Origin: Xylocopa sonorina
Taxonomy: Eukaryota; Arthropoda; Insecta; Hymenoptera; Apidae
Reading direction: 5' to 3'
DNA: 64,000 bases
Assembly (NCBI RefSeq): GCF_050948175.1
Contig: NC_135200.1
Coordinates: 10,159,001 to 10,223,000, forward strand
Shown: positions 23,075 to 36,436 of the stretch, one piece after another
Layout of the letters: every line of letters starts with the position of its first letter
Numbering within the stretch: position 1 is the first letter of the stretch
Position numbers and translations under genes: made by a program
The notes under the pieces: generated by a model
Database searches by the model: none
Told to the model about the DNA's origin: nothing
The model's input: the letters and a program-made list of their open reading frames with translations, nothing else

Positions 23075-26000
23075 ACCGGGACGTATCTCTCCGCTCCCCC
23101 GGCGCAGCCTGTTTTTGCGAGGAAACAGGAATCGGTTACGACGTTGTTACCGTTATTAATGTTACCGACAGGAGACGCATTACGAGAAATCCCACTCGTA
23201 CATCGCGATCGAAACCTGCTCTCGGCTCGTATCGCGGAATAATGAACCTTTATCAGCCACGCCCACGACTTCGATCGATCGGCTCTCCCGATATTTGAAT
23301 TCCGCGTCGATGTGTTTACCCCGCGTTTTTTGCCCGGGGACGAGTTTCGCGTTTGTTAGATCACGCTCCGGTGATATTCAGCAACGGCGTCGAAGACGCC
23401 TGGAACATTAGAAAGCGCATTGTTGCCCGTCGATCCGGTCGAATCGATGGATAATCGATCGGTAGACGTCGCGTCGGGTCGCGTTCGAGGGCTCTCTCGG
23501 TTTTCTCCGCCTCCCGTGGAAACGCGCTCGCCGGCGGTAACGCGATCGGAGCGGCGAGTGCGCGAACACGGAAACGAGTTTCCTACATCGCTTCCTTCTT
23601 GTTAGCTGTTTCCGACTCAGCCGCACTCCGGTTATCCGCCAGATATCGTGGCGAGCAATTAAAAAAAAGAGGGCGAGACCGCAACGCGGCGCACAGTTAG
23701 GCGTTAATTACCGGTACAGTAAAGCTGTTCCCTTCCTCTTTTTTTCCTCATTCCACGTTACGGACCAGGAAATATGTAACGAATACGCGAGCTTCGGTTA
23801 TAATCGCCGATCTCTTTTTTTATCATCGATAATTACGCGGAGGCAATTCTCAAAAGGCATGGAACCTCGAGCGTGTCCAATTCGTAAGTTAATATCGCGG
23901 CTGTAATCACGTTTGCCGCGATCATTTGGAATGCCGTTAAGAGTCGGATGGCGGATGTTGTCAGGTTGCCATTTACCTTTCTAAACACCTACTAAGTGCC
24001 TATTAATTTTCGCCCTTTAATATCGGAGGGATCGGATGACGTAGCATCTCGAATGATTAGTACCCGCGCGCACGCGGACGACGCGCAACGAAGAACACCG
24101 GAACCAGAAAAAGGACTGGGAATACCGCGGTACCGAGAAAAGGGAACCCTGGTCATCGCTGGTAAAAATGCCTCGTTTACACAGCAGTTTTCTACACCGC
24201 GCTCGTCGATTCTAAATCCCTAGGTAGTTCGCGCGCGAGCCACGACGAATTCCCAAAGTTCCCTCGTCCATTATCGACGTTACTGATCGATGACACTCGA
24301 GAAATATCCCCGTGGTCGGCGGGCTTCCACGCATACTTGCGCGACGAGCCCAGAACTCTATCTGGGAGCGCGGGGCCGGTTGATTATAATCTCTCGGGGC
24401 CGCTGCGCCGGCGTGCAATCTGAAACTTGGCGGAGGGAAGCATGTCACTCCGCTGTTCGCAGCTGCCAAGGCCTATGGTTATCCCGTCGGTTGGACATCC
24501 TGCTCGTTTTGCCGGGCCGCGGAATACCGATCCCCGTGGATCGTCAGCCACCCCGGCTCTAGCTGATCGCGACGATCGATAGATCCGAGCGGTGCCGCGT
24601 ATCCCCTGTCGAGCGTCGCTCACCGGTAGCGCGGATCACTGTAATATCGTCTAGCGAGGGGTGGCTACGGAACTACGTGCCCGCGGGGTGCGTCGAATAC
24701 GATCCCCTCTGATCGCTCGATGGATCGTTCGGTTCGAGCATCCGGATGTGCTATTCCGATATTTTCCGTGGATATTGTCCAGCTTTCTTTGGTGGATGAA
24801 TTGAAAACGTTGCGTATGCTAATTAACTGGGTGTGCAGGGAATATGTATCGTATTACTCTCATTATGAAAAATTGAGGTACGTCCAGTTTTTAGTAAGTT
24901 CTATTTTCTGTAGGATCGTTTTAAAGATTTTGGAATATGGTTTTAGTAGGCGCAAATGTTAGTTTGTTTAATATTCCATCGATACCAAATATTTGTCGAC
25001 TACACTCGTTCTATTTTAGTAGCTTCATCGAGTTTAAGCAGATTCTGAGCGACTCTGGACGAAGATAGACCAAGAGAGATCGTATCTCGCGCGCCATCGC
25101 CGTCGATCTTGTTTACAGAAGGCATAAAGCTCGAGTCTATTATCGTGCGAATGGTTTTCGGCGATGTTTCGCGTTTAATACCTGACCTATAAAGCGGTCC
25201 GTTTCGAGATGTTTACACTCGGTGATTTTCGCATGAGCAGCACGGGTCTGGTTGCGTTTTTGCGTGACTGAATTGGCAATAAACGGTGGCAAGGAGCCAG
25301 AAGCAATAGCTGTCGAGGGAAGAACAAAGGGGCCACGAGTGTGTATCGGTTCCTCGGCTCGAGGGGTGGCATTGTCGCGAGCATTTTTATGCGCGTGTCG
25401 TCCGGTTCCCGCGGCTCGTTGCATCGATCGTAACGATGTCTCCAGTAAGCAAAGTCCTTTTTAACTTTTTGCGATTAATGGAGCTTTGGTTTCTGTCTCG
25501 ATGTTTTTTTTCTATTTTATTAGAGGGAAGAAATTACCTTTTGGTATTAATCGTGCAAACTAGTTTGGTTTAGTATCGAGATGCTCCATTTTTCGAAATT
25601 GAAGAAACTTTCGTAGAGCGTTTGCCATCGTCGAACCCAGCGGCAATTATTATTCAACGTTTCGCAGAGGGCAGAAAATTGGTAGGTTTCTATCGGGCAC
25701 TCGTGCATTTCAAGATCGTTTCCCTAATCGAACCCGGCTGCGAAATACGGGGGCGAGCCGTGTTTGCGGTCGCCCGGTTTTCACGTGAAGACGGTTTTGT
25801 GCAATCGAAAAAGCGGCGGTCACGGAGCCGACGTACAGTGGTCCGCGGTCGTGCAAAAACAGCCGGGCCCCTCGGTTGGAACGCGTAACAGAGCCGTTGC
25901 AGAACGTTTCGCGAGGATTTCCAATCGCGGCCGTAGTCGCGTTCCACGGTGCTTTTAATCTCGCCATCAATCGCAATCAGTCGAGCCCACCGGGCGAAAG

Positions 26001-26973
26001 CAAAAGTATCGCCAGGCCCTTTCTCTGGATTCCCTTTCACGGATCGGTCTGCTCGTCGATTTTTATTCCACGTGCTCGAACAGGCCTCCGCCGGAACCTC
26101 GTAATGACTCGTGGGTTCGCGATGATCAAATGACTGGCTTGCGATGGAATTATCCGCTGATGGTGCGTTATTATTGCTCTGATTAGTATTTCGATGAAAC
26201 GTGTATCTGCTATCATAATAGCGTATTATCTTCTAATTTGTTATTTTAATCTTCGGTAATTGCGGTCTTTAGTTGCCAGAGGAAAACTATCGATTGGTTG
26301 AGTTGCAGTCTTTTCATCTCGATAGAGATCCAGTTCGACTTAACATTTCATTTCGAGTAAATGTAACCGACGATAAACAGTTGTCGATAGAATAAAGAGT
26401 TAACGACTAAATTTTCCAAGTTTCTTAAGGAAAACAAAGGCGATGGAAGGATAACCGTAAAACTTGTGATAAGTCAGCGGAACAGCTGAGAACGGTCCAA
26501 CGATGGTATAAACTACCGAATCGATAATCAGAGAAGATAAGACACCGAAAGCATACGTGTACAGCGTAGCAACTTTCAACTCTCGTAGCGCCAGGAGGCT
26601 TACCCTGTCCTCTACGTACATAGAGCTATCCAAGCCCGATTTTTTCCCCCGCAATAAAGAGATATCGTTAACAAATCACGATCATACTCGGGGCGCACGT
26701 GTTCGCCGTGTACCGACGACCAAGCCAGCGCCGCGAGAACCTACTTAGATCTATCCGATCGATGTAAAATCTCCTATTATAGCAGCAATAATGCCTGAGC
26801 CGGGTAAAAATGCTGGTAGAATCGCGGGCATGTACGCCGATAAAAGTAGATCTCTCCGCGTGACCCCGACATTGTCTTTGCTCGTACAGCGCCGATATGA
26901 ATGCAGTTATTCTCTCGTCCGCGATACAGTTTTAATAGCCAACTCGACGTCGTCCTCGCTCGTGTAATAAAAG

Positions 26974-26976
<3 letters not shown>

Positions 26977-27009
<33 letters not shown>
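26977..27009 (+). repeat. (CT)n microsatellite
   Basis: Uninterrupted CT dinucleotides over about 33 bases inside intron 1. Confidence 0.85.
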
Positions 27010-27012
<3 letters not shown>

Positions 27013-27928
27013 GCTATTCCATAATGCACGTTGCAAGGAACGCGAAGCCCGCGCGCTGCTGGTACTTACTTAGTGTGTCGCGCTCCGGCAGAGCAACACG
27101 TTAGCGCGGCGAGACGTTTACACTGGTATTAGAGGCGGATAAGATAGGCGCGGCGAGGAGGAACGTTCGCGTGCAATACGGTGCACGACGATTTTCATGC
27201 CAGTTGATCGTTACCGTCGATATCTAATCTCGGTTGGTACGCAGCGTCAGCCTGACGGGTACGAATACCTACGTAGAGCCAAGCTGCGCGCGATCGTCGT
27301 CGGTTGTCCTTCGCGGCTGTCAAGTGTCGTTCGATCATACACGCCCCGCCCGCGACTGGGTCCCAAGTACAGATACGCAGGATAGAGAGAGAGCTAGGCG
27401 AAATCGAATGGAAGGAATCGGAAGGTTGTGGCGGCGTGTACGCGAACCGTATCATCCGGGTATATCGTTATCGAGCGTTCGGTTTTTGCCCGCGACCACG
27501 CTAACGAGCTCCGCTCCGCGGATCGTCCCGTTCGCCTCTCTATCGTCGTTCCCTTCTACCCATTTTCCGTCCACCTCCCGGCGTCTGCGCGTGGATATTT
27601 GCACGCGCGTATATATTTTGATGCTCCGGCTCGTCTTATCGGGCCGATTTAATAGATCGTAAATGTTTATCGCCGGTCTAATCTCTTTGCCCGGGCGGAA
27701 TCTCGTAAATACGCGGCGCGGCGGGAGATATCGCTGGACGAGATCAGAAGGGGGAGGAATTTCTCAGGCGAGGCCGTTTTTTCCCACGGATCCACCGGAT
27801 AGAGGCGGCGGTCAGGGTGGGAGCGCTCGAGAGAAGGGTTGGCCGCGATAAGACACGGTTGATTTGTTAGTTTGGCCGTGGCGAGCATCGCGGGGACACG
27901 CAACCGCGAGACAACGTTACGGTTAAGC

Positions 27929-27937
27929 AGAGAGAGG

Positions 27938-27969
<32 letters not shown>
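27929..27969 (+). repeat. (AG)n microsatellite
   Basis: AG/GA repeat of about 41 bases with GGGAG and AAAG interruptions. It lies only about 0.9 kb from the (CT)n run at 26977 and is complementary to it, so the pair could form an intrastrand stem in a nascent transcript. Confidence 0.8.
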
Positions 27970-28960
27970 CGGGAGGCGTTGTTCGCGCGCGCGGATGCAA
28001 CGACGACGAAGCGGTCCGCAACGTCTAAGCCGATGGCCAAGCCTGCTATTCCTGTACCTTCTATACTAGACGGCGTAGCACAGGGCAATGACACTCGCCC
28101 CGTCCCTAGCCCGACTGGCTTCTTCTTCTTCGCGCGCTCGCAGGTGCGCCTCCGCGCCGCGTCTCGCGTGCATAGGGCGACGCTAATTTAATCAATCCCC
28201 GAACGAATCTGTTGCGAGCCACGGGGGATACGCGAGCTGACCGAAGGGACGCGTGGACGCGCGGAACAACGCGCTGACCATCGGTTACCCATCTTCGAGT
28301 CTCCTCTCTACGGTTTCTCTCTTCGTCTTCGTATTCGCGAGTTACATTTTTCTCTTCTTCGAGCACTGTTATTCGTTTCAGTTCACATCTTTTATGGTGT
28401 GTATCACCCCTTCGCATTTGACGGTGGGGCTGAAAGAATTGGGGCAAGAAAGAATTATTACAGAGCAAACATACGACTCACGCGTCCCAAATAGTTGGAG
28501 AATTATTCACATCGAGAATCGGTAGGAGAAACGAGAGCCGAGCCGGCGTTTCAGCATCTTTGGCATCGTGCACCGAAGAAAGTTCGTTAACCGGAATAAC
28601 GCGAAACAGAGGCCAATTAAAGGCAATTAACGCGGTACGGGAGCCGATAAAAACGCGGCTAACGATCGCCGCGATCACGCGCACGCAACGTTTACTTGCT
28701 GTTTCTAATTTCACGCGTTTGCCCGCGGCCGGATACTTTTCAAGCGGAGCCACGCATCGATTTCTGCGACGCCTCGATGCATGCACGCGTTCTGTCAACG
28801 CGACGAATCTTTAATTAAATGCCGTTGACCGGCTGCGCGTTATTAAATTTCCGCTCGTGCGCTGTTTTCGACTCGAAAGCGATGCTCGTTCTCGTCTCGT
28901 CGACAGCTGGGGAAACACCGCTTGGAGCGAGTCCAATTCCTCGGACTCTTTCCTGGCTGC

Positions 28961-28980
28961 TCGACTCGACTCGACTCGTC
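28961..28980 (+). repeat. (TCGAC)4 short tandem repeat
   Basis: Three perfect TCGAC units and a fourth changed at one base, in intron 1. It is small and of no evident function. Confidence 0.55.
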
Positions 28981-30165
28981 GATGAATCTCTTCGATCTTT
29001 CGAGCGCCGATCCACCGGCCGATTCCACGAACTCACTTTCGATCGGAGAAGTTCCGAAAGCATTTCCACGTTCGGATCAGAGATCTCGTACGCGATTTTG
29101 ATTGCCGTGACGCGAGGAGTCGTCACGATTCTCGTCTTGGAAATTAGAAATCGCGACTGTCGCGACTTTTACGGTCGCATCGACGAATCCCTTCCCTCGT
29201 TTATGTTCGATCCATGAATGATCGATTCTCGCGACGGTTTAACTCGAGCAACGAAACGAAGTTGAGGCAAGCTACGATTTCGCGTAACTCTCAGTTGCCG
29301 AGTACAAGCTATTTTAACAAGATGCTAGATTGCTCGCTGTAATTTGAAGCTTACGATCAGAACCGAGGAGAAAAAAGGAGTGAAAAAAGTGCTGAGTTTT
29401 CTGCTAAAGATTAAATCAACGGAGTCAGACGCGCGCGAGCCGTTCACGTGGCTAAGAGATTACCTCTGAATAAACTTAAACGCGTATCAAGAATGCCACG
29501 GGTAAGTTTAACCGAAATCGAAAAGCGATTAAAAAGGGTGGAGTTAGTCACTTTAGTCAGAAACCGTTCTCGTATATCGGTACGATTCTCGAGCCCGTTA
29601 AGCGCCCGTCAGTATCTTCCAAGAGCTCGCAGAAAAAAAAAAGAAAAAATACCACCGAACAGCATCTTCCGACAATCTCGCGCGTGCAACATCTGCCGTG
29701 CAAAGTTGTTCGCGGAATCGGGACGGATTTCTTTTTACGAGGGTCCAAGAATACGTACGTCACGGGGAGGCCGCTCATCGGGGAAAACCGACGCGTCAGC
29801 CTCCCTTCTGGCCGTGCGCGCGGCCGTTTCTTTGCGTTTATACTTAGTTTCGTAATTTGGGTCGCGCGGAATCGCAACGGTGGCGGCGCGCGACCGTCGG
29901 GTGCAATAAACTTTGCATTCTTACGTCACCAGAACGCGGCCACCGCTCGTAATCGTTGCCAGTTTACCCCCTCGACGTACCGTCTGGTTCGACCATCGGC
30001 TGGACGCCGTTAACACGTTTTCGCTGCACGTACCACTCGATTATCGCGACGTCGACCTCCGCGCGTCGTTTAACAGCCGCGGATAAGATGTTGCGGAATG
30101 GCCAGGTGCGTCTGGTAACTTTGTGAGTGGAAGGCAATTAAAGGGAGGCGTGTGTTGCTTAACCC

Positions 30166-30278
30166 GTTCGCCAGACGCGAGTTATTAGAAATTGCGTCGG
30201 CGTTTGGTAATTGTACTGTTGGGCGCGAGGAGGGCCTTGGAACAGTTGGAGGTTTCGATTTATTGTTCGCCAGACGCG
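30166..30278 (+). repeat. 14-bp exact direct repeat flanking 85 bp
   Basis: GTTCGCCAGACGCG occurs at 30166-30179 and 30265-30278. The 85 bases between show no poly-A tail or terminal inverted repeats. It could be a target-site duplication around a tiny insertion, or a local duplication. Confidence 0.4.
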
Positions 30279-31883
30279 GGGAGAATTGGATTCTTCGTCA
30301 ACTTCTTCTTCTTTGTTAGTCTGGTTTCATTAGAAAATTCTATTGAAATTCAATGTTTCGTAGTCCACTCGAAATCGATGCTAATTGTCAAACCTCTGAT
30401 AGGATTAACTACTTCCAGATCATTAATTTTGCAGCCACTTTAGAACAGGGTGAATAAGAATCATCTGTAACGCGAAATTCACCGTGACATCGTTCGATTC
30501 ACGTTTGAGAAGCATGTCCCGCAATAACCTCCTCGGCTACCGGAAATTAGTTTTTCATCGACGACAAGAGTAGCTGCATGCATTATCGGAGCCATCGTGC
30601 GAAACTGGTAGCAAATTGAGGGGTGGCCGAGAGCTCGCGTTCGGCGATGCATCGAGCCAGCCTGCCATTTAATCGTCACGCCGCTTGATCATCGATCTCT
30701 TTTGTCCCTCTCATTGTGAAACGTTTTCGTTCGCTGGATGTATCAACGTTATCATTCGCGATCTCTCTCTCTTGGCGCATTCGCGGATATTCTCGATTTT
30801 GGCCCGTTGCCAAGGATCGGTCTTGATATCAACATTTACGTTCGAGATGGTCTCTGGAAATAGCGGGATGGACGTTTAACTGGCAATTTCAGGAACTGCC
30901 GTTCCATCGGAGGTTCAAAGAGTCATCCAAGCTACCGGTTTCGTGTCTCTCGGTATAAATACTCGTTACATCTGCTCGAACGTGCGGGAATATTGTACAC
31001 TCGTACCACTTGCTCTCCGTTCAATTCCATTACGCCAACTGCTATTTTTCATTGCTCGAGAGAAACGGCTAAAATTAATATAAAACCATCCGTGGAACAA
31101 TTGAGCAATCCAACGGATCGTACTCTAACGAGTGTACGAATACCTCGGGATGGTACCGTGGAATGAAAAAATTGATCAAATTGGATTTTAGCTATATAAG
31201 ATTACACGTGTTACCACACCAAGATAAATGGAAACAGTTATTAGCACACTCGCGCGTACAATAGAGAATCACTTTACATTTGCTAACCACCGAGGTCTTG
31301 TGTATATCAGCGAGCGAACATCGCGCGCATATATCCACGACGTACAACCTGTCATCAAACATCTTTCTCTCAGCCACCTCCGAACAAGTTATCTACGATC
31401 GTTCCTCCGCGTTACGCTTCCAACAGGAATCTAAAATAGATTTTATCCACGCAGCTACAAGCGTTTCGTAACAAAGCCCATCTCGGCCGAGATACAACCT
31501 CCCATGGAACGAGCCTCGAGCCGAAAGAGAAATAAGGGGGATCCAGTCAGGGAATTAGACAATCGCTTAATAAGACAGCGGCATGGATAATAAGGTTTCT
31601 CTCGGTGGATTTCGAGAATCTAATTCCGTGTTAAGAAAGCTTGGCTTGCGTAACCTCCCGGTTCGGCCCATGGGGAAGCCTCGCCGATGGGGTCGTCCTC
31701 CTCGCCTTCCCTGGAACGTCTCACGAGCGTCCCAACAATTGCGCCGCGTTGCTCAATACGAGATTTGTCGCAGAAACCAGCCGTCGTTTCGTCATCGTTC
31801 GCCATTTACGTTCCCGCGTGCCGGTTCGACGCTCGCGAGCATCGAGTACGTTGACACGGACCGGTCCGCGAAAAACAAGACAC

Positions 31884-31912
31884 CTTTCTTTCTTTCTTTC
31901 TTTCTTTCTTTC
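31884..31912 (+). repeat. (CTTT)n microsatellite
   Basis: About seven tandem CTTT units with no interruption, inside intron 1. Confidence 0.85.
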
Positions 31913-33384
31913 GTTGGTTCCCCGTGCAATTACCATTTCGCGAGGTGTCATTACGCGGGCCGGTCGTCCGGTTTGGTGTAACTCGCGCGCGGCGCGACAC
32001 GACGCGACCGAGGCGTGGTACCAGGCGCCCTCCGGCGAACGCGAGAGCCGCACAGGTGCTTTCGAGACTAGCGAGCCAGAGAGGTCGACTTAAGCGTGCC
32101 ACTGTGTCAGTAACAGTACTCCTCGTAAAAGAGGCACGGCCGCGGAGGTCGCGACCCACGACCCGTCTACGTGATACCCCTTAACACGTAACGAGCCTCG
32201 AACAGCTCTCGAAACCACCTGCCAACCCGCCGCGGACCTTGTTAAGGCGAGCCTAATAAGCAGCGAGGATCAATCGGGGTGGCGTTAGAGATCGCGTCCC
32301 TTTTACAGCTGATCGGTTAAACTCGCGTTCGTTAAAGTATGAGTATAATGAGGTGGTCCGGTAACCGGCACAAATTATCTTCTTAAACTCGTAGCTCATC
32401 CCAAAACCCGTCGAGTGTGCGATCGAATTTATTTCCCTGAGATTCTTGCGACGATACAGGCAAATGACATTTATGACACGAAACGAGAGAAACTCCACTG
32501 TACGTAATATCTCCAGTTGAAACCAATCTCGGACATTAGTGTAATATCGTTGGTACGAAACAAGTTCCACGTGTTCCGACCGTGTTCCACATTTCTTTCG
32601 CCCGGTTATTGCTATTGGCTGGTCCCTGTTCATTCGATTCTTCGATAGCTGCCATTAAGAATCGATCGATGGAAAGCAAACGAAATCACGATGCGTCGTA
32701 ATGCAACTCGAATCGATCTTTACCGTCGACACGCAATCGATCGCGCAAAAACGACTGCCACGGGAGCGCAAATTGCTTTCGACATTTTGGGTCAACCGAG
32801 GTATCCGATACCCATCGATCCTCCGATAGCACGCGGATTTTCATCGCTTCGATATGCGTCAATTTCCACGATCCGAGCGTGTCTCTCGCGAGCAACCACC
32901 GCGGGCCGTTGGATTTTTCCTTTCGCCCCTCCTCCGCTCGGGAGAGCCATTGATTTCCATCGCAGTTCCGAGCTTTAGCCTCGGCATCTCGGGTACGTTC
33001 AATGACGAAACCTGGATACCGTATTAGACAGGAATCCGTGCACAGGCCGTTTCGAGGTCCGCGTCTTTCGAGTGAAAGGCCGACGAGAGGAACACGGGAC
33101 AAGACGGACGGCGGAGAGATTCGACGATCGACAGGAACGTTGCCCAACGGCGACGTTGGCTACGAACCGATACCGGGAATTGAAATTCGAGTGAGAACCC
33201 CGTGAGAAATTGGTCGGGGCGATAGTTGGATCGCTCGTCGACCGGATTAAAATCGATACGGGTAACGAGCCTCCGGCTCTTGTAACCCTTCTGGCCTAAG
33301 TCGCGGCGCAGTTGGCGAGCGCGCGAAATTGAATTCGACCCGATTCATTGACCCGACCGAACCGTCACGACCCGTCGCGACATT

Positions 33385-33398
33385 GTTAACCGGTTAAC
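33385..33398. promoter_or_regulatory. 14-bp palindrome with AACCGGTT (Grainyhead-type) core
   Basis: GTTAACCGGTTAAC is perfectly self-complementary. AACCGGTT is the established optimal site of Grainyhead, an epithelial transcription factor. About one such 8-mer is expected by chance in a window of this size, so the site is only a candidate. Confidence 0.3.
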
Positions 33399-35533
33399 GG
33401 TCGACGCTAACTAGAATCAAAGCTTTAAACGATTCTATTCCCGTCGGCCGCGAGTATGCGATGGGTATTCGCGCGATGCCTTCGCCGCTCAGTGGGTCGA
33501 CGAGACGTTGGCGTCGATGAGGCCAACCGTGCCAGGGCTGTCGGACGGCCGATTGTGGGAACGTCTATCCTCTTTTCGTTTCTACGAAGAACGCGCGAAA
33601 ATTGCTAGCGTTTTATTATCTTGGACGTATCGCGATACTTTTGTAACACGCGTTCCTCGTAGTCGAAGGAAAATTGCCCCCATAACTGGGCGAACAGTCA
33701 TCGCGCGACGATTCGATCCACTTTCGAGGGCCATTTTCGGCGTTGAAGTTTCGCGCGGCGTCTCCTTTCAAGGTTAACCTAATTTGATCCGTCTAATTAC
33801 TATTTCTGTCCCGGTGACTCGTCGACCGGCGGGCCTCTCTCCTTTGGTTGCTCGTCGGAAACCGCCCACGTATGGGCGCGAACGTGACTGCATGCACGGG
33901 GCTGACGCGTTCGATCGAGCCGGGGATCGATATTAATTTCAGGTAACGGGATGGGACGTTCCATTGTGCTCGATACAAAAGCGTCCAAATATTTTTACGA
34001 CGCGTGTCGTCCACGGTGAACACGTCGGCACGTCTGACGAGATCGTGTCCAATAAAATCGGACAAGATATTAAAGAGACGCCTGAAACCGTGGCTAACCT
34101 TATTATAACGGGGAATGAAGGTTACGGGTTAAAAGAGAGGTGTACTTTGGGAACATTTACTCGCGAAATGGTGCTGTAAAAGATTCTCATACCAAGCACA
34201 AAAATCGGGACATTTCCGTTGCAAATTATAAAAAAACATCACAGATAATTCCGCGTTTAAATTCTATACACGTTCAAAACAACGTATTAGAATTCTCGAA
34301 TTCCTGCTCCTCTGTCGCTCGCAGCTACGTTTCTCTTTCCTCTTCTCTCAGAACCGGAAACCACGCGCGCGCTCGTTAAGGGAAGAACGCGGTGATCACT
34401 GATAAATCAGCTCGATAACTCGGCTCCTCCGTGGCACGTGGAAAAGACGCGTGCTTTGACAATTACTTATAATTGAAAGTATGAAACGCCCCTCGGTTCC
34501 GCGTCCGAGCGAGTTCAGGAAGACGGTGCTTAACGATCGGGCCGGTAAAGGGAAACCGAGGTAGCCGGTGCTCCCGGTTCAGCCGCGGAATCGCTCGCCG
34601 GCAGCTTCCGTGCGCGCGCTCCTTCCCGCCGTTTTCTAAAAGGGGAATATTCCGGCGTCGCATTACTCGTAATCCGGCCCGCTAACGAATTCAACTGTCG
34701 AGTTAAGGTGAAACGGGCATGTAACGCCGGTAACGGTACCGTTGGTTCACGCATATCGTACAGCGCCGCGATCTCCAGCCACCGGCCGCTCGATTGTTTC
34801 CGTATCGATTTCCATTCCTCTCTTATGGCGAACCCTTAGGCTAATGACAATGAAACGTATCGCCAGGTCCCGCTCGTACACCAGGCGGGGATTATATTGC
34901 GACATTTTAGGGCTCGTTACGCGGCCGTTGCACGATCCTGCCGATACCAACACGATAAACGAGGGGGTGTGATCGAAATCGGCAAATAAACGTCGTTGCG
35001 TTCGCGAACGTGTTCCATCGGACAATTTAGCTTTTTATTACTTTATCGTGCACGTCATGCGTCGAAGACTGTGTTTTTGCGCATCGATTCTGTGTAAAAC
35101 TATGCAAAATCCTAACCACTGATTAGATATTACTTCGTTATATCTCATCGAAGAGTACCAAAGGAGTTAACTCTCTCTGCAACGCTGTTTCATTCGCGTG
35201 AACGTTTCATCGAACGTTCATCGAGCTACGGTCGAAAGTCGCGACTGTATCGTTGGTGCGAAGAACGCGGCGTAACCGGAAGCGTTCAGGAGCCGGAGGA
35301 AAGTGATACGCGGCCGGTGCGGCTTGCCGCGGATCGATGGAAAGTCCGCGAGAGAGCTCGCCCGGTTACGGATGGAACCGGTGTCGTTTCGTCGATTAAA
35401 TTCTTCGTAGAATTCCAGCGACCGGGTGACCGTGAAATCGAAGTTGGTTCGCTGGCCGGGAGTCAAGGAAAGCGCGCACGCACACCGAGCGCCGATCGAA
35501 CGTTCAATGAGGATTTGTTTTCACCCGATCGAG

Positions 35534-35551
35534 CGCCGCCGCCGCCGCCGC
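35534..35551 (+). repeat. (GCC)n trinucleotide run
   Basis: Five to six GCC units in intron 1. They give Pro or Ala runs in overlapping chance frames. Confidence 0.6.
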
Positions 35552-36387
35552 GGGAACGATATTGATATTCGCGGTTCGTACGACGAAAGCAAGAAAACGA
35601 GACGTTCTTTTGCATGTGCGCTGGTATATCCTCGGTTTTCTTCTTTTGCCCGGGGATCGAAGTCGGGACACGTTCTTCTCGGCGCCTCTTTTGTCCGTTT
35701 TGAAGTTTCTCAGGGAACTCGTTCCGTTCCACGCGGCTTGTACCCGGTTCGGGCGGAGTTTTGAAGTTCGCATCAAACGCTGTCGACTCTGTGTATGATC
35801 GTACGACAGGTTTACACTCGCGCCTTCGCTCGGGTGCTTTTTGCTCGCGAGGCAGCAGTCTTGTACTACGTGGTCGGAAAATGATCGTTCCAGTTGTGTT
35901 TAGCGATGTTCTTTTGCAACACTTCGTGCTCCCTCGACGAGGATAGTAATTTCGTATTAATCTTTCAATCATTTTTAAGTCAATTATTCTGTTCTCGATT
36001 CTTCGAAAAAAGAAGAATACCCCTCTTCTTCGAGACGAATACAGAAAAGTCAATGTCCGTAAATAAAATTCTTCTACGTTCTTCTGAACGCGAGGAATTT
36101 TTCCGATCTACAGTTCTCATTAGCATTCTTAGCCGCTAAATAAGAAAGAACCGCGTGGAATCATTAAGTCGGCGATGAAACGTGATTACCGCTAGCCACG
36201 GTTCGGTACCTACAATTAAAAATTTCAAGTCCACCACGCAAAGACGCGCCTACGTGCACAGAAATTTCCTCAAGTTCATCAGGGTTTAACAGCCGAATAA
36301 AAGAAACCGCTGGTACTGTTAGCGATTCCTAACGATCGTAACGTTGATAGTACGAGGGGTTGACCCGTGTCAGGATGGCAAGAAACA

Positions 36388-36388
<1 letters not shown>

Positions 36389-36436
<48 letters not shown>
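36389..36436 (+). repeat. (AG)n microsatellite
   Basis: About 48 bases of AG repeat with one early AAAG break and one late GGGAG break, the longest GA run in the window. All three + strand frames through it stay open and encode Arg/Glu runs that are not genes. Confidence 0.88.

Larger units (their letters stand above)
13001..25000 (+). other. osp: osp intron 1, segment 2
   Basis: Intronic sequence with a (TC)n tract at 13134-13163, a 16-bp perfect palindrome at 14290-14305, a probable pogo/Tigger-like relic at 15911-17393, a pyrimidine tract at about 19438-19493, and four same-strand ACTRGTC motifs at 22873-23074. Numerous open frames on both strands look like chance. No RNA gene or nested coding exon is recognised. 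Confidence 0.7.

Noticed and set aside
23855..23900. TGGAACCTCGA resembling a second pogo-type terminus
   Set aside because: It lacks the CAG start and the TA neighbour, and no matching end was found.
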